DNA of 43,143 nt from Winogradskyella sp. UBA3174 (GCF_002364335.1 NZ_DEXW01000033.1:1-43143), one strand, 5' to 3'; positions 16,658 to 25,483 are shown, counted from the stretch's first letter. The notes: generated by a model not told the origin, from the letters alone. Program-made: numbers and translations.

Positions 16658-17160
16658 TGGCACTAACAAAAAACACAATTTTAAGTCACAAAGAAATTGA
16701 GCACAAGATTAAACGCATTGCATATCAAATCTATGAATGTAATGTTGACGAAACAGAACTTGTTATTGCTGGGATAGAAAATAATGGTTATCTATTAGCA
16801 AAAAAAATAAAAGCTAACCTAGAAAAAATTTCTACAATAAAATGTACATTGTGTAAAGTAACCATAAATAAAGGCCAACCTACTTTACCTATACTAACAT
16901 CACTTAAAAAAGAAGATTACACAAATAAATCTATTGTGTTAATTGATGATGTGCTAAACTCTGGAAGTACTCTAATTTATGGCATAAAGCATTTTTTAGA
17001 TGTTCCTTTAAAACAATTTAAAACAGCTGTATTGGTTAACCGCAACCACAAAAAATATCCTGTAAAAGCAGATTTTAAGGGTATTTCCTTATCAACATCG
17101 CTTTTTGAACATGTGCATGTTAATCTATCTAAACAACCTTATGAAGCATACCTAGATTAG
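16657..17160 (+). CDS. Phosphoribosyltransferase-domain protein (PyrR-like)
   Basis: This 167-residue type I phosphoribosyltransferase fold has the PRPP-binding signature VLIDDVLNSGST (about residues 93-104) and the preceding VIAGIENNGYLLAKKI strand-loop. PyrR-like proteins either regulate pyrimidine genes or act as weak uracil phosphoribosyltransferases. No pyr genes are nearby, so the role is open. It begins on the last base of the methyltransferase gene, and its stop region overlaps the end of the convergent aroK by 9 bases. Confidence 0.85.
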   Translation: MALTKNTILSHKEIEHKIKRIAYQIYECNVDETELVIAGIENNGYLLAKKIKANLEKISTIKCTLCKVTINKGQPTLPILTSLKKEDYTNKSIVLIDDVLNSGSTLIYGIKHFLDVPLKQFKTAVLVNRNHKKYPVKADFKGISLSTSLFEHVHVNLSKQPYEAYLD

Positions 17161-17673
17161 GTTCATTACAATTTGCTCTACTACTTCTTGCTTCGATTTA
17201 TTGTCTGTAGAAATTGTATGGTTTGCTTTAGTATAATATTGAACACGCTCAAAAACATGCTTACCAATAAATTCTAACAACATAGCTTCAGTCTCTAAAT
17301 GACTTATTAATGGTCGTTTTTCACGTTCTGTAAATAATCGCTGAGCTAAAGATGGTATTGAAAGCTTCAAATAAAACGAAACAACATTAGGGTTATTTAC
17401 TAATAGCTCTATGTTATTACCATAGCATGGTGTTCCGCCACCTAGAGCAATGACATAATTATTTTTAGAACTTGTAAGCTCTTTTAAATACGCTGTTTCT
17501 TTTTTTCTGAAATATATTTCACCTTTAGTTTTAAATAGTTCTGAAATTGAAGCACTTTCCTTATTAATTATGTAATCATCTAAATCTAAGAAACTAAAAT
17601 TTAGCACTGTAGCTAATTCCTTACTTATAGTAGATTTTCCTGATCCCATGTACCCCATTAAAATGACTATCAT
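17152..17673 (-). CDS. aroK: Shikimate kinase
   Basis: This 173-residue kinase phosphorylates shikimate at O3 in the chorismate pathway. It has the P-loop GYMGSGKST at residues 7-15, the DLDDYI Mg/shikimate motif, FRKKETAYLKEL, and the GGGTPCYGNN shikimate-binding loop, plus a lid-like REKRPLI. It is convergent with the phosphoribosyltransferase gene and shares 9 bases with its end. There is no sign of other aro genes in the window. Confidence 0.95.
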   Translation of the reverse strand: MIVILMGYMGSGKSTISKELATVLNFSFLDLDDYIINKESASISELFKTKGEIYFRKKETAYLKELTSSKNNYVIALGGGTPCYGNNIELLVNNPNVVSFYLKLSIPSLAQRLFTEREKRPLISHLETEAMLLEFIGKHVFERVQYYTKANHTISTDNKSKQEVVEQIVMNLI

Positions 17674-17746
17674 AAAGCTTATAAATTGATTATTAAATCT
17701 CTACGCAAAGAGACAACAAAAAAACAAAAAATTAAATAAAAAAAGT

Positions 17747-17777
17747 GTTGTTTAATTAATTAAACATTTTATATTTG
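17747..17777 (+). promoter_or_regulatory. Bacteroidetes-type promoter of tRNA-Lys
   Basis: GTTG (17747-17750), a 19-base spacer, then TATATTTG (17770-17777). The -7 box is perfect and the -33 box is one base off. The tRNA begins 26 bases downstream. Confidence 0.6.
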
Positions 17778-17802
17778 CACCCTCGTTAGAGAAAAGCATT
17801 AT

Positions 17803-17875
17803 GACCAGTTAGCTCAGTTGGCAGAGCATCTCCCTTTTAAGGAGAGGGTCCTGGGTTCGAGCCCCAGACTGGTCA
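17803..17875 (+). tRNA. tRNA-Lys (anticodon TTT)
   Basis: This 73-base tRNA has acceptor stem GACCAGT/ACTGGTC, D arm AGCTCAGTTGGCAGAGC, anticodon stem TCTCC/GGAGA with loop CTTTTAA (anticodon TTT), and T arm CTGGGTTCGAGCCCCAG. CCA is not encoded. Confidence 0.97.
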
Positions 17876-17914
17876 CAAAAAAAAGTTAAGCTACCTAAGC
17901 TTAACTTTTTTTTT
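17876..17914 (+). terminator. Terminator after tRNA-Lys
   Basis: The stem AAAAAGTTAAGC/GCTTAACTTTTT closes a 7-base loop and is followed by a T run, directly behind the tRNA. Confidence 0.88.
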
Positions 17915-17934
17915 ATCTTTAACTTATGTTATTA

Positions 17935-18018
17935 GCGCACGTGGCGGAATTGGTAGACGCGCCAGCTTGAGGGGTTGGTGGACATTAGTCCGTGGAAGTT
18001 CGAGTCTTCTCGTGCGCA
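17935..18018 (+). tRNA. tRNA-Leu (anticodon GAG)
   Basis: This 84-base class II tRNA has acceptor stem GCGCACG/CGTGCGC, anticodon stem CCAGC/GTTGG with loop TTGAGGG (anticodon GAG, reading CTC/CTT), and a long variable arm (TGGACATTAGTCCGTG region). CCA is not encoded. A T run follows. Confidence 0.96.
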
Positions 18019-18075
18019 CTTTTTCTATTTTACTTATTTTTTGTTAATTCCAAACTTTTATATTGCTAATAGCAC

Positions 18076-18083
18076 TATTTTTG
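18076..18083 (+). promoter_or_regulatory. Putative -7 element of carotenoid operon 1
   Basis: TATTTTTG, 21 bases before the MerR-gene start, fits TAnnTTTG. A TTTG -33 box at the right distance is absent, as might be expected for a regulated promoter. I see no obvious operator palindrome. Confidence 0.4.
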
Positions 18084-18104
18084 TTTAACCATTTTTTATA
18101 AAAA

Positions 18105-19007
18105 ATGAACAACATTAAAAACAAGTTTAGTATAAAAGACCTTGAGAATCTCACAGGTGTAAAAGCGCATACAATCAGAATTTGGGAGAAGCGCTATAGT
18201 TTACTAACACCCAAAAGAACAGAGACTAATATTAGATATTACGATTTAGAAAGTTTTCAGAAACTACTAAATGTTAGTTTCTTAAATAATAATGGTTATA
18301 AAATATCGAAGATAGCAACAATAGAAGAGCATAAGTTACCGCTTTTAGTAAGAGAGATTGCATCACAAAGTAATATTGAAAGTCATGCTATTAATTCCTT
18401 TAAATTGGCAATGCTTAACTTTGATCAGGCATTATTCTATAAAACATATGAATCGCTTATAAAGGAAAAAGCTTTCTTTGAAATTTTCTACGATATTTAT
18501 ATTCCACTTCTTACTGAAATTGGTTTATTGTGGCAAACAAATACGATATCACCAGCACATGAACATTTTATAACCACTCTAATTAGACAAAAAATATTAG
18601 TTAGTACAGAGAAGGTCCAAGCAAAGCAAAAGCATAAATCAAATAAAACTTTTGTACTATATCTTCCAGATAACGAAATACACGAACTTGGTTTAATGTT
18701 TATTAATCACGAAATAGTAAGCAAAGGCTATCAGTGTATATTTTTAGGTCAAAGTGTTCCTTTAGAAAATTTATCTGACCTTCAAAACTACTACGATAAC
18801 ATAACTTACGTTTCGTATTTTACAGTAATGCCAGAAAAAGATGATATAAAACAATATCTCCATGATTTCGATGAACATATTTTAAACGCACCACAAACTG
18901 AATTTTGGATTTTAGGCCAGATGCTAAACGTAATCGATATTACAGAATTACCGAAAGGGATGAAAGCCTTTAAATCTATACAATCTCTTTTAAGCGAATT
19001 AAATTAA
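18105..19007 (+). CDS. CarH/LitR-like MerR regulator with cobalamin-binding-type C-terminus
   Basis: This 300-residue regulator has an N-terminal MerR winged helix (about residues 7-72; KDLENLTGVKAHTIRIWEKR). The helical domain carries the CarH signature Wx9EH (W143, E153, H154). The Rossmann-like domain carries ExHxxG (E191, H193, G196); in CarH this His is the lower cobalt ligand. About 40 residues later comes S237-Y-F (SxL in classical B12 domains), then LGQ at 270-272 where GG is usual. The residue after W143 is Gln, whereas Thermus CarH has His132, the light-state upper ligand. Known CarH proteins repress crt genes in the dark and release DNA in light. The gene overlaps crtI by one base and heads the operon, so control of crt genes is a strong inference. 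Cobalamin binding is uncertain. Confidence 0.85.
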   Translation: MNNIKNKFSIKDLENLTGVKAHTIRIWEKRYSLLTPKRTETNIRYYDLESFQKLLNVSFLNNNGYKISKIATIEEHKLPLLVREIASQSNIESHAINSFKLAMLNFDQALFYKTYESLIKEKAFFEIFYDIYIPLLTEIGLLWQTNTISPAHEHFITTLIRQKILVSTEKVQAKQKHKSNKTFVLYLPDNEIHELGLMFINHEIVSKGYQCIFLGQSVPLENLSDLQNYYDNITYVSYFTVMPEKDDIKQYLHDFDEHILNAPQTEFWILGQMLNVIDITELPKGMKAFKSIQSLLSELN

Positions 19008-20467
19008 TGAGTAAAAAAATATCAATAATTGGTTCTGGATTTTCTGCTTTATCTGCATGTTGTTACTTGGCAAAGGCTGGACACGATGTAACTATTTATG
19101 AAAAAAACGCAATGGTTGGCGGAAGAGCGAGACAAATCACAAAAGATGGTTTTACTTTTGATATTGGACCAAGTTGGTATTGGATGCCAGATGTTTTCGA
19201 AAAATTCTTTAACGACTTTGGTAAAAGTACTAGTGACTTTTACGAGTTAGATAAATTGAGTCCTGCGTACAAAATTTTCTTTTCAGATGACGTAATCACA
19301 ATTGGTGACCATATGGACCAAATATGTGAAGAGTTTGATCGTATTGAACCTGGTAGCTCTAAGCCTTTACGCAAGTTTATTGCCAGAGCTCAAGAGCATT
19401 ATAATATTGCGATAAATAAAGTCGTTTTAAAACCTGGTTTATCACCATTTGAGCTGGTAACTAAAGAAACCATAACTAGAGTTGATCAGTTCTTTAAAAC
19501 AATTAGTTCTGAAGTTCGTAAGAATTTTAAGAATCCCAAACTAATATCTACATTAGAGTTTCCTGTTTTATTTTTAGGAGCAAAACCTAACCAGACACCA
19601 TCATTTTATAGTTTTATGAATTTTGCTGATTTTGGTTTAGGAACATGGCACCCAAAAGGAGGTATGTATGAGATTATAAAAGGAATGAAATCTCTTGCTG
19701 AAAGTTTAGGAGTCACTATTAATACAAACAGTAATGTAGAAAAAATTAATGTTTTTAACGGCAAATCTGTTGGGATTTCTGTTAATGCAGAGACCATTAC
19801 ATCAGACATTGTTTTAAGTGGTGCAGACTACCATCATTCTGAAACTTTACTCGATAAAAACTATAGGCAGTATTCGGAATCGTATTGGGACAAACGTACG
19901 TTTGCTCCTTCATCTTTACTGTTTTATGTTGGTTTTGATGTAAAGCTTAAAAATGTAGAACATCACAATTTATTCTTTGACACGAACTTTGAGAAACATG
20001 CAGAAGAAATATATGATGACCCAAAATGGCCCGAAGATCCATTATTTTATGCTAACTTTCCTTCAGTAACAGATCAAAGCATGTCTCCTAGTGGTTGTGA
20101 AACGGGGTTTTTCCTTATTCCAATAGCACCAGGTTTAAAGGATACACCAGCACTAAGACAACAATATTTTGATATAATTATGAATCGCTTTGAGCTGCGC
20201 ACCAATCAAAATGTTAAACAAAATATACTTTTTAAAGAATCGTTTTGTGTTAACGATTTTATAAGCGAATACAACTCTTATAAAGGAAATGCATACGGCA
20301 TGGCAAACACATTAATGCAAACAGCCTTTTTAAGACCAAAACTAAAGAGTAAAAAAGTAAATGGATTGTACTTTACCGGACAACTAACTGTTCCTGGGCC
20401 AGGTGTACCTCCATCATTAATTTCAGGAAAGCTCGTAGCAGAACTGATTCAAAAAAATGAAATTTAA
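19007..20467 (+). CDS. crtI: Phytoene desaturase
   Basis: This 486-residue FAD-dependent desaturase converts phytoene to lycopene. The N-terminal dinucleotide fold is IIGSGFSALSACCYLAKAGH followed by VTIYEKNAMVGGRA, with the CrtI-type FDIGPSWYWMPD. The C-terminal CrtI signature reads GLYFTGQLTVPGPGVPPSLI. A TWHPKGGMYEI block is in the middle. Of the two CrtI-like proteins in the window, this one sits beside crtB, which fits the phytoene-desaturating role; the other is adjacent to cruF and crtY. The start codon overlaps the MerR stop (TAATG), so regulator and enzyme are coupled. Confidence 0.92.
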   Translation: MSKKISIIGSGFSALSACCYLAKAGHDVTIYEKNAMVGGRARQITKDGFTFDIGPSWYWMPDVFEKFFNDFGKSTSDFYELDKLSPAYKIFFSDDVITIGDHMDQICEEFDRIEPGSSKPLRKFIARAQEHYNIAINKVVLKPGLSPFELVTKETITRVDQFFKTISSEVRKNFKNPKLISTLEFPVLFLGAKPNQTPSFYSFMNFADFGLGTWHPKGGMYEIIKGMKSLAESLGVTINTNSNVEKINVFNGKSVGISVNAETITSDIVLSGADYHHSETLLDKNYRQYSESYWDKRTFAPSSLLFYVGFDVKLKNVEHHNLFFDTNFEKHAEEIYDDPKWPEDPLFYANFPSVTDQSMSPSGCETGFFLIPIAPGLKDTPALRQQYFDIIMNRFELRTNQNVKQNILFKESFCVNDFISEYNSYKGNAYGMANTLMQTAFLRPKLKSKKVNGLYFTGQLTVPGPGVPPSLISGKLVAELIQKNEI

Positions 20468-20494
20468 TTGCCGTTTTAGAAACATAACATTACT

Positions 20495-21334
20495 ATGAAA
20501 TCACTATTTGACAATGTTTCCAAAGAATGTAGTAAGCTTGTGACGAATGCTTACAGCACATCATTCTCTATGGCTACAAAAATGCTATCTGATACCATAA
20601 GACAAGATATATATAACATATATGGCTTTGTGCGTTTTGCAGATGAAATTGTTGATTCTTTTCATGATTATGATAAGGAAAAGTTGTTTAAGAATTTTGA
20701 AAATGATTTAGAAAATTCATTAGAGGATAAAATTAGTTTAAATCCTATCTTAAATTCATTTCAAGAAACTTATCATAAGTACCGAATTGATAAACATTTG
20801 GTTGACTCATTTATGAATAGCATGCGACTAGATCTTCATAAAAAAGAGTATTTAACAGAACAAGAATACAAAGATTATATTTATGGTTCTGCTGACGTTG
20901 TTGGTTTAATGTGTTTAAAAGTTTTTGTAAATGGTGATAATGAAAAATATGAAGATTTAAAATCTTCAGCTATGAGTTTAGGCTCTGCATTTCAAAAAGT
21001 AAATTTTCTTAGAGATTTAAAAGCAGACTTTGACGACTTAAGTAGAACCTATTTTCCTAATACAGATTTAAATCATTTAGACGAAGTTTCTAAGCAAACT
21101 ATTATTAAAGATATAGAAGAGGATTTTGCTAAAGGTCTCGAAGGCATTAAACGTCTTCCTCTAGAAGCGAGATTTGGTGTTTTTATGGCCTATCGCTACT
21201 ACAGCAAGCTACTAGATAAGTTAAAAAAGACACCAGCTTTAAAAATAAAATCCACAAGAATAAGAGTTCCTAATTATAGAAAAGTAGAACTACTTACTCG
21301 AAGTTACGTGAAGTATCAATTAAACTTATTATAA
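20495..21334 (+). CDS. crtB: Phytoene synthase
   Basis: This 279-residue squalene/phytoene synthase condenses two geranylgeranyl diphosphates to phytoene. The two aspartate-rich Mg/diphosphate sites are visible: RFADEIVDSF (about residue 50) and NFLRDLKADFDDLSRTYF (about 170). YIYGSADVVGLMCLKVF is the conserved helix before site two. It follows crtI by 27 bp and precedes crtZ by 18 bp. The GGPP synthase gene needed to feed it is not in the window. Confidence 0.95.
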   Translation: MKSLFDNVSKECSKLVTNAYSTSFSMATKMLSDTIRQDIYNIYGFVRFADEIVDSFHDYDKEKLFKNFENDLENSLEDKISLNPILNSFQETYHKYRIDKHLVDSFMNSMRLDLHKKEYLTEQEYKDYIYGSADVVGLMCLKVFVNGDNEKYEDLKSSAMSLGSAFQKVNFLRDLKADFDDLSRTYFPNTDLNHLDEVSKQTIIKDIEEDFAKGLEGIKRLPLEARFGVFMAYRYYSKLLDKLKKTPALKIKSTRIRVPNYRKVELLTRSYVKYQLNLL

Positions 21335-21352
21335 AATTTTAGAATAACTATT

Positions 21353-21799
21353 ATGCAAACTTTTTTTTGGATTATAATTTTCTTAAGCACGTTCTTTATG
21401 ATGGAATTTAATGCATGGTTTACACACAAGTATGTTATGCATGGTTTTTTATGGGGTCTACACAAAGATCACCATCATAAAGATCACGATAGTTGGTTTG
21501 AGCGTAATGATACTTTTTTTATTTTTTATGCCGTAGTAAGTATGTCTTGTTTTTACCTTTGGAGTGTTGAAGGAGTTTGGTTTACATTACCTATTGGCTT
21601 TGGAATTTTAATGTACGGGTTGGCTTATTTTATTGTCCATGACATATTTATTCACCAACGTTTTAAATGGCTTAGAAATATTGATAATAAATATGCAAGA
21701 GGTTTAAGACGTGCGCACAAAATTCACCATAAGCACTTAGGGAAAGATAAAGGTGAGAATTTTGGGATGCTTATCGTACCATTTAAATACTTTAAGTAA
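21353..21799 (+). CDS. crtZ: Beta-carotene 3-hydroxylase
   Basis: This 148-residue membrane di-iron hydroxylase adds the 3-hydroxyl to beta rings. His clusters are HKYVMH, HKDHHHKDH, the second-half HDIFIHQRF and RAHKIHHKH, as in CrtZ and the fatty-acid hydroxylase superfamily. Hydrophobic segments lie at about residues 3-22, 52-68 and 74-90. Substrates would be beta-carotene (giving zeaxanthin) and the ring of monocyclic carotenoids made with CruF/CrtD. It is the last gene of operon 1 and ends 3 bp from the convergent TlpA-type gene, with no clear terminator between them. Confidence 0.93.
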   Translation: MQTFFWIIIFLSTFFMMEFNAWFTHKYVMHGFLWGLHKDHHHKDHDSWFERNDTFFIFYAVVSMSCFYLWSVEGVWFTLPIGFGILMYGLAYFIVHDIFIHQRFKWLRNIDNKYARGLRRAHKIHHKHLGKDKGENFGMLIVPFKYFK

Positions 21800-21802
21800 T
21801 AA

Positions 21803-22366
21803 TTATTCAGAAATCAATTGGTCTAATTGCTGTCTAACAGTTTTACTATTCCAATCTAGTGCACCAGATTCATCGACAACAATTTCACCCTTTTTATTTA
21901 TAATAAAAGTTCTTGGTATTGACTTCGTTAATAATTGATTTGGAATAGTATTGATTGGGTTGAATACTTCAAAAGTAAATTTCTTTTTAGTCATAAATTT
22001 TTCAACAATCTGAAAATCTTCATTAGTAACAAAGAGAAAAACTACATCGTCTTTATATTCTGAATATAACTCTTGAATACTTGGCATCTCTGCAATACAT
22101 GGTGGACACCAAGTCGCCCAAAAATTAACAAAAACAACTTTTCCTTTACTATCAATAAAATTTATAATATAATTTTTATCTGACTTTAATTGCCAATTAG
22201 AATCCTTAACTAATATTCTATCCTCTTTTTCTATAATGTTAGAACTACTTACATAACTTAAGCCCTTATGAAGTAGCACTTGTATTGGTTGTCTCGTCTG
22301 AGGGATTATTAATACTAGGATAATAATTAAAAATAGGATGTTAAGCTTAGAAATTTTTAACTTCAT
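21803..22366 (-). CDS. TlpA-type membrane-anchored thioredoxin
   Basis: This 187-residue protein has one N-terminal membrane anchor (about residues 8-22) and a periplasmic thioredoxin domain with the redox motif WCPPC at 86-90, preceded by VVFVNFWAT. SIPRTFIINKKGEIV holds the cis-proline loop. TlpA/ResA proteins reduce disulfides in exported proteins, for example during cytochrome c maturation. It lies 11 bp downstream of the Crp/Fnr gene on the same strand and probably shares its transcript. The partner protein cannot be told. Confidence 0.9.
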   Translation of the reverse strand: MKLKISKLNILFLIIILVLIIPQTRQPIQVLLHKGLSYVSSSNIIEKEDRILVKDSNWQLKSDKNYIINFIDSKGKVVFVNFWATWCPPCIAEMPSIQELYSEYKDDVVFLFVTNEDFQIVEKFMTKKKFTFEVFNPINTIPNQLLTKSIPRTFIINKKGEIVVDESGALDWNSKTVRQQLDQLISE

Positions 22367-22377
22367 TTGAAAGAATT

Positions 22378-23049
22378 TTAAGCTGACTTTTTATAAATTC
22401 TAATCTGCTTACGTTTAAAATCTATAACGTTAGCTTCCTTTAATTCATTCAGCAATATATTTAATGTAGGTCTAGAAACACCTATGAGTGAAGCAATATC
22501 TTTTTGTGTATATGGATGATTTATAATATTATCACCTGTTTTATCACAGTCATATCCATAATCATTGCATAGTTCGCTTAAAAACTCAGAAAACCTCGTT
22601 TTAGAGTCTTTAAAAAGTAATAACTGAATACGACGTTCTAATTTTTTGAATTTAAAACCAATAAACTTATAGACCTTAAAACTAAAGCTTTGGCTATCTC
22701 TCATTAACTCGTGCATGGTATCTACACTAACTGGACATATTGACGTGTTATTTTCTAAAGACTGAGCAAACTCATTTCGTACCCCTTCCCCAAGTATAGC
22801 TTTCTCTCCAAAAAGCTCTCCTTTACTTAATATTGCCTTTACTACTTCAGACCCGTCTTCATTATAATAACCAATCTTCACTTTTCCTTTTTCTATAAGA
22901 TATACTTTGTTGGCAGCATCATCTTCGAAATAAATATAATCGCATTTTTTATAAGTATCAAAGTCATGACATGCCTTAAATTTTTTAAACTTATGAGGAC
23001 AAAGTATATTGAAAAGATTCACGTCTTCGAATACCCATAATGAGTTCAT
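22378..23049 (-). CDS. Crp/Fnr family transcriptional regulator
   Basis: This protein has 223 residues from ATG 23049 (MNSLWVFEDVNLFNILCPHK). The N-terminal cyclic-nucleotide-type beta barrel includes NKVYLIEKGKVKIGYYNEDG and KGELFGEKAILGEG; the C-terminal helix-turn-helix includes YTQKDIASLIGVSRPTLNIL. ATG 23109 and a TTG at 23118 would extend it, but those codons run into the aconitase terminator and the added residues look unlike the family. Several Cys occur near the N-terminus (ILCPHKF, KACHDF, KKCDY), without a clear Fnr iron-sulfur spacing. Its effector is unknown. The TlpA gene follows closely and may be a target. Confidence 0.85.
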   Translation of the reverse strand: MNSLWVFEDVNLFNILCPHKFKKFKACHDFDTYKKCDYIYFEDDAANKVYLIEKGKVKIGYYNEDGSEVVKAILSKGELFGEKAILGEGVRNEFAQSLENNTSICPVSVDTMHELMRDSQSFSFKVYKFIGFKFKKLERRIQLLLFKDSKTRFSEFLSELCNDYGYDCDKTGDNIINHPYTQKDIASLIGVSRPTLNILLNELKEANVIDFKRKQIRIYKKSA

Positions 23050-23112
23050 AATTAGTTTCGATTTAATTGAGTTAACCTTAGAGTCGTTTAATAATAGAAA
23101 ACCTTTCATAAA

Positions 23113-23152
23113 AAACAAAAAAACTCCTAGCTTTATATGCCAGGAGTTTAAA
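23113..23152 (-). terminator. Terminator of aconitase gene
   Basis: On the minus strand, AAACTCCTGGC pairs with GCTAGGAGTTT (11 bp with one G-U) around a 7-base loop and is followed by a T-rich run. It lies 22 bp past the aconitase stop. Confidence 0.88.
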
Positions 23153-23173
23153 TTTTCTAAAAAGTTATACTTT

Positions 23174-25441
23174 CTAAGCGTTTTCTTTTTTAATTAAATT
23201 TAAAGCAGACCCTTCTTTATACCAATCAATTTGTGCTTGGTTATAGGTGTGGTTTAAAGAAATAACATCTTTACTTCCATCATTGTGTACGGCTTCTAAA
23301 TGTAGTTTCTTATCTGGTGCAAACTCCTTTAAATCTGTAAAGTTGAATGTATCATCCTCTTGTATTAAGTCATAATCTGCTTCATTAGCAAATGTTAAAC
23401 CTAGCATACCTTGCTTTTTAAGGTTTGTTTCGTGAATTCGAGCAAATGATTTTACAATTACAGCAGCAACACCCAAATGTCTTGGTTGCATTGCTGCGTG
23501 CTCTCTAGAAGATCCTTCTCCATAATTATGATCACCAATAACTATAGACTTAACTCCAGCAGCCTTGTAAGCTCTTGCTGTATCTGGCACACCTCCAAAC
23601 TCGTCTGTCAACTGATTCTTAACAAAGTTAGTTTTCTTACCAAATGCATTAACAGCACCAATTAAAGTATTGTTTGCTATATTATCTAAATGACCTCTAA
23701 AACGTAACCAAGGACCAGCCATAGAAATATGATCTGTAGTACATTTACCGAAAGCTTTAATTAATAATTTCGCACCAGAAATAGAATCACCAAGTGGTAC
23801 AAAAGGCTCTAATAATTGTATACGTTCAGACGTTGGGTTTACAGAAACTTCTACTCCACTACCATCTGCTACTGGCTCTAAATAGCCATTATCTTTTACC
23901 TCAAAGCCTTTAGGAGGTAATTCCCATCCTGTTGGCTCATCGAACATTACTTCTTCACCATTTTCATTGATAAGTTTATCTTTTAATGGGTTAAAATCTA
24001 AACGACCAGCAACTGCTATAGCTGCCGTTAATTCTGGTGAAGCTACAAAAGCGTGTGTATTTGGGTTACCATCGGCACGCTTTGCAAAGTTTCTATTAAA
24101 AGAATGTACTATACTATTCTTGGGTGCATTTTTAGGGTCACTGTATCTTGCCCATTGTCCTATACATGGACCACAAGCGTTAGTAAATATTTTAGCATCT
24201 AGTGCTTCAAAAATTCCTAAAATCCCATCTCTTTCAGCAGTATAACGTACTTGCTCAGATCCTGGGTTAATGCCTAATTCAGCTTTCATCTTTAAGCCTT
24301 TATCTAGAGCTTGTTGAGCTATAGATGATGCTCTAGATAAATCTTCGTAAGAAGAATTGGTACAAGACCCTATTAATCCCCATTCTACCTGCATTGGCCA
24401 ACCATTAGCTGTAGCTTTCTCTGTCATTTCTCTACCTACTGTGGTTGATAAATCTGGCGTAAAAGGGCCATTTAATAATGGGCCTAATTCTGATAAATTA
24501 ATTTCTATAACCTGATCGAAATATTTTTCAGGATTTTCATATACCTCTGCATCAGCAGTTAAGTAAGGTCTAATTTTATTTGCTGCATCTGCAACATCTG
24601 CTCTATCTGTTGCTCGTAAATAACGTTCCATAGAATCATCATAAGCAAATGTAGATGTTGTTGCCCCTATTTCGGCACCCATATTACAAATAGTTCCCTT
24701 ACCTGTACAAGACATAGATAAAGCACCAGGTCCAAAATATTCTACAATAGCATCGGTTCCTCCTTTTACAGTTAGAATTTCAGCTACTTTTAAGATAACA
24801 TCTTTAGGTGCAGTCCAACCAGATAATTTACCAATTAATCTTACACCAATTAATTTAGGAAACTTAAGTTCCCAGGCCATTCCAGCCATTACATCAACGG
24901 CATCAGCACCACCTACTCCGATAGCTACCATTCCTAATCCACCAGCATTAACTGTATGTGAATCTGTTCCTATCATCATTCCACCAGGAAATGCATAATT
25001 TTCTAATACCACTTGGTGAATAATACCTGCACCTGGCTTCCAAAAGCCTATTCCATATTTATTTGAAACTGATTCTAAAAAGTTAAAAACTTCACTACTT
25101 GTATTATTAGCATGTTTTAAATCTGTTGCAGCACCATCTTTAGCCTGAATCAAATGATCACAATGTACTGTTGTTGGTACAGCAACTTTTGGCTTTCCTG
25201 CTTGCATAAACTGTAATAATGCCATTTGAGCTGTAGCATCTTGGCATGCAACACGATCTGGTGCAAAATCTACATAATCCTTTCCACGTGTAAATGGTTT
25301 AGTAGGTTTACCTTGCCATAAGTGAGAGTATAATATTTTTTCTGAAAGTGTTAGTGGTGTACCAACAATATCGCGAGCTGCATCAACGTGCTCAGTCATG
25401 TTAGCGTAAACCTTTTTAATCATATCAATATCAAATGCCAT
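23174..25441 (-). CDS. acn: Aconitate hydratase (mitochondrial-type)
   Basis: This 755-residue iron-sulfur enzyme isomerises citrate to isocitrate in the TCA cycle. The 4Fe-4S ligands are C360 (GLIGSCTNSSYEDL) and C423/C426 (NACGPCIGQW). Other hallmark segments are CQDATAQMALLQF, VPTTVHCDHLIQA, MIGTDSHTVNAGGLG and the C-terminal swivel domain with GDHNYGEGSSREHAAMQPR. Length and motifs fit the eukaryotic mitochondrial-type subgroup common in Bacteroidetes rather than AcnA (about 890 residues) or AcnB. It stands as a single gene with its own -7 element (25484-25491) and terminator. Confidence 0.96.
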   Translation of the reverse strand: MAFDIDMIKKVYANMTEHVDAARDIVGTPLTLSEKILYSHLWQGKPTKPFTRGKDYVDFAPDRVACQDATAQMALLQFMQAGKPKVAVPTTVHCDHLIQAKDGAATDLKHANNTSSEVFNFLESVSNKYGIGFWKPGAGIIHQVVLENYAFPGGMMIGTDSHTVNAGGLGMVAIGVGGADAVDVMAGMAWELKFPKLIGVRLIGKLSGWTAPKDVILKVAEILTVKGGTDAIVEYFGPGALSMSCTGKGTICNMGAEIGATTSTFAYDDSMERYLRATDRADVADAANKIRPYLTADAEVYENPEKYFDQVIEINLSELGPLLNGPFTPDLSTTVGREMTEKATANGWPMQVEWGLIGSCTNSSYEDLSRASSIAQQALDKGLKMKAELGINPGSEQVRYTAERDGILGIFEALDAKIFTNACGPCIGQWARYSDPKNAPKNSIVHSFNRNFAKRADGNPNTHAFVASPELTAAIAVAGRLDFNPLKDKLINENGEEVMFDEPTGWELPPKGFEVKDNGYLEPVADGSGVEVSVNPTSERIQLLEPFVPLGDSISGAKLLIKAFGKCTTDHISMAGPWLRFRGHLDNIANNTLIGAVNAFGKKTNFVKNQLTDEFGGVPDTARAYKAAGVKSIVIGDHNYGEGSSREHAAMQPRHLGVAAVIVKSFARIHETNLKKQGMLGLTFANEADYDLIQEDDTFNFTDLKEFAPDKKLHLEAVHNDGSKDVISLNHTYNQAQIDWYKEGSALNLIKKENA

Positions 25442-25483
25442 AAAGTATATTTAAGAGGTTGGAAATTCATTTTTTTAGTGACA

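Noticed and set aside
17803..18018. tRNA pair as an integration site for a mobile element
   Set aside because: No integrase gene, no direct repeat of a tRNA 3' end and no foreign-looking block is next to the tRNAs; the following genes are the crt operon.
18019..18104. CarH-type operator repeat upstream of the MerR gene
   Set aside because: The stretch is AT-rich with no clear palindrome or tandem repeat that I can defend by eye.
23050..23118. Upstream start of the Crp/Fnr regulator
   Set aside because: It would begin at a TTG (or ATG 23109) inside or next to the aconitase terminator, and the added residues do not fit the family; ATG 23049 gives the typical N-terminus.
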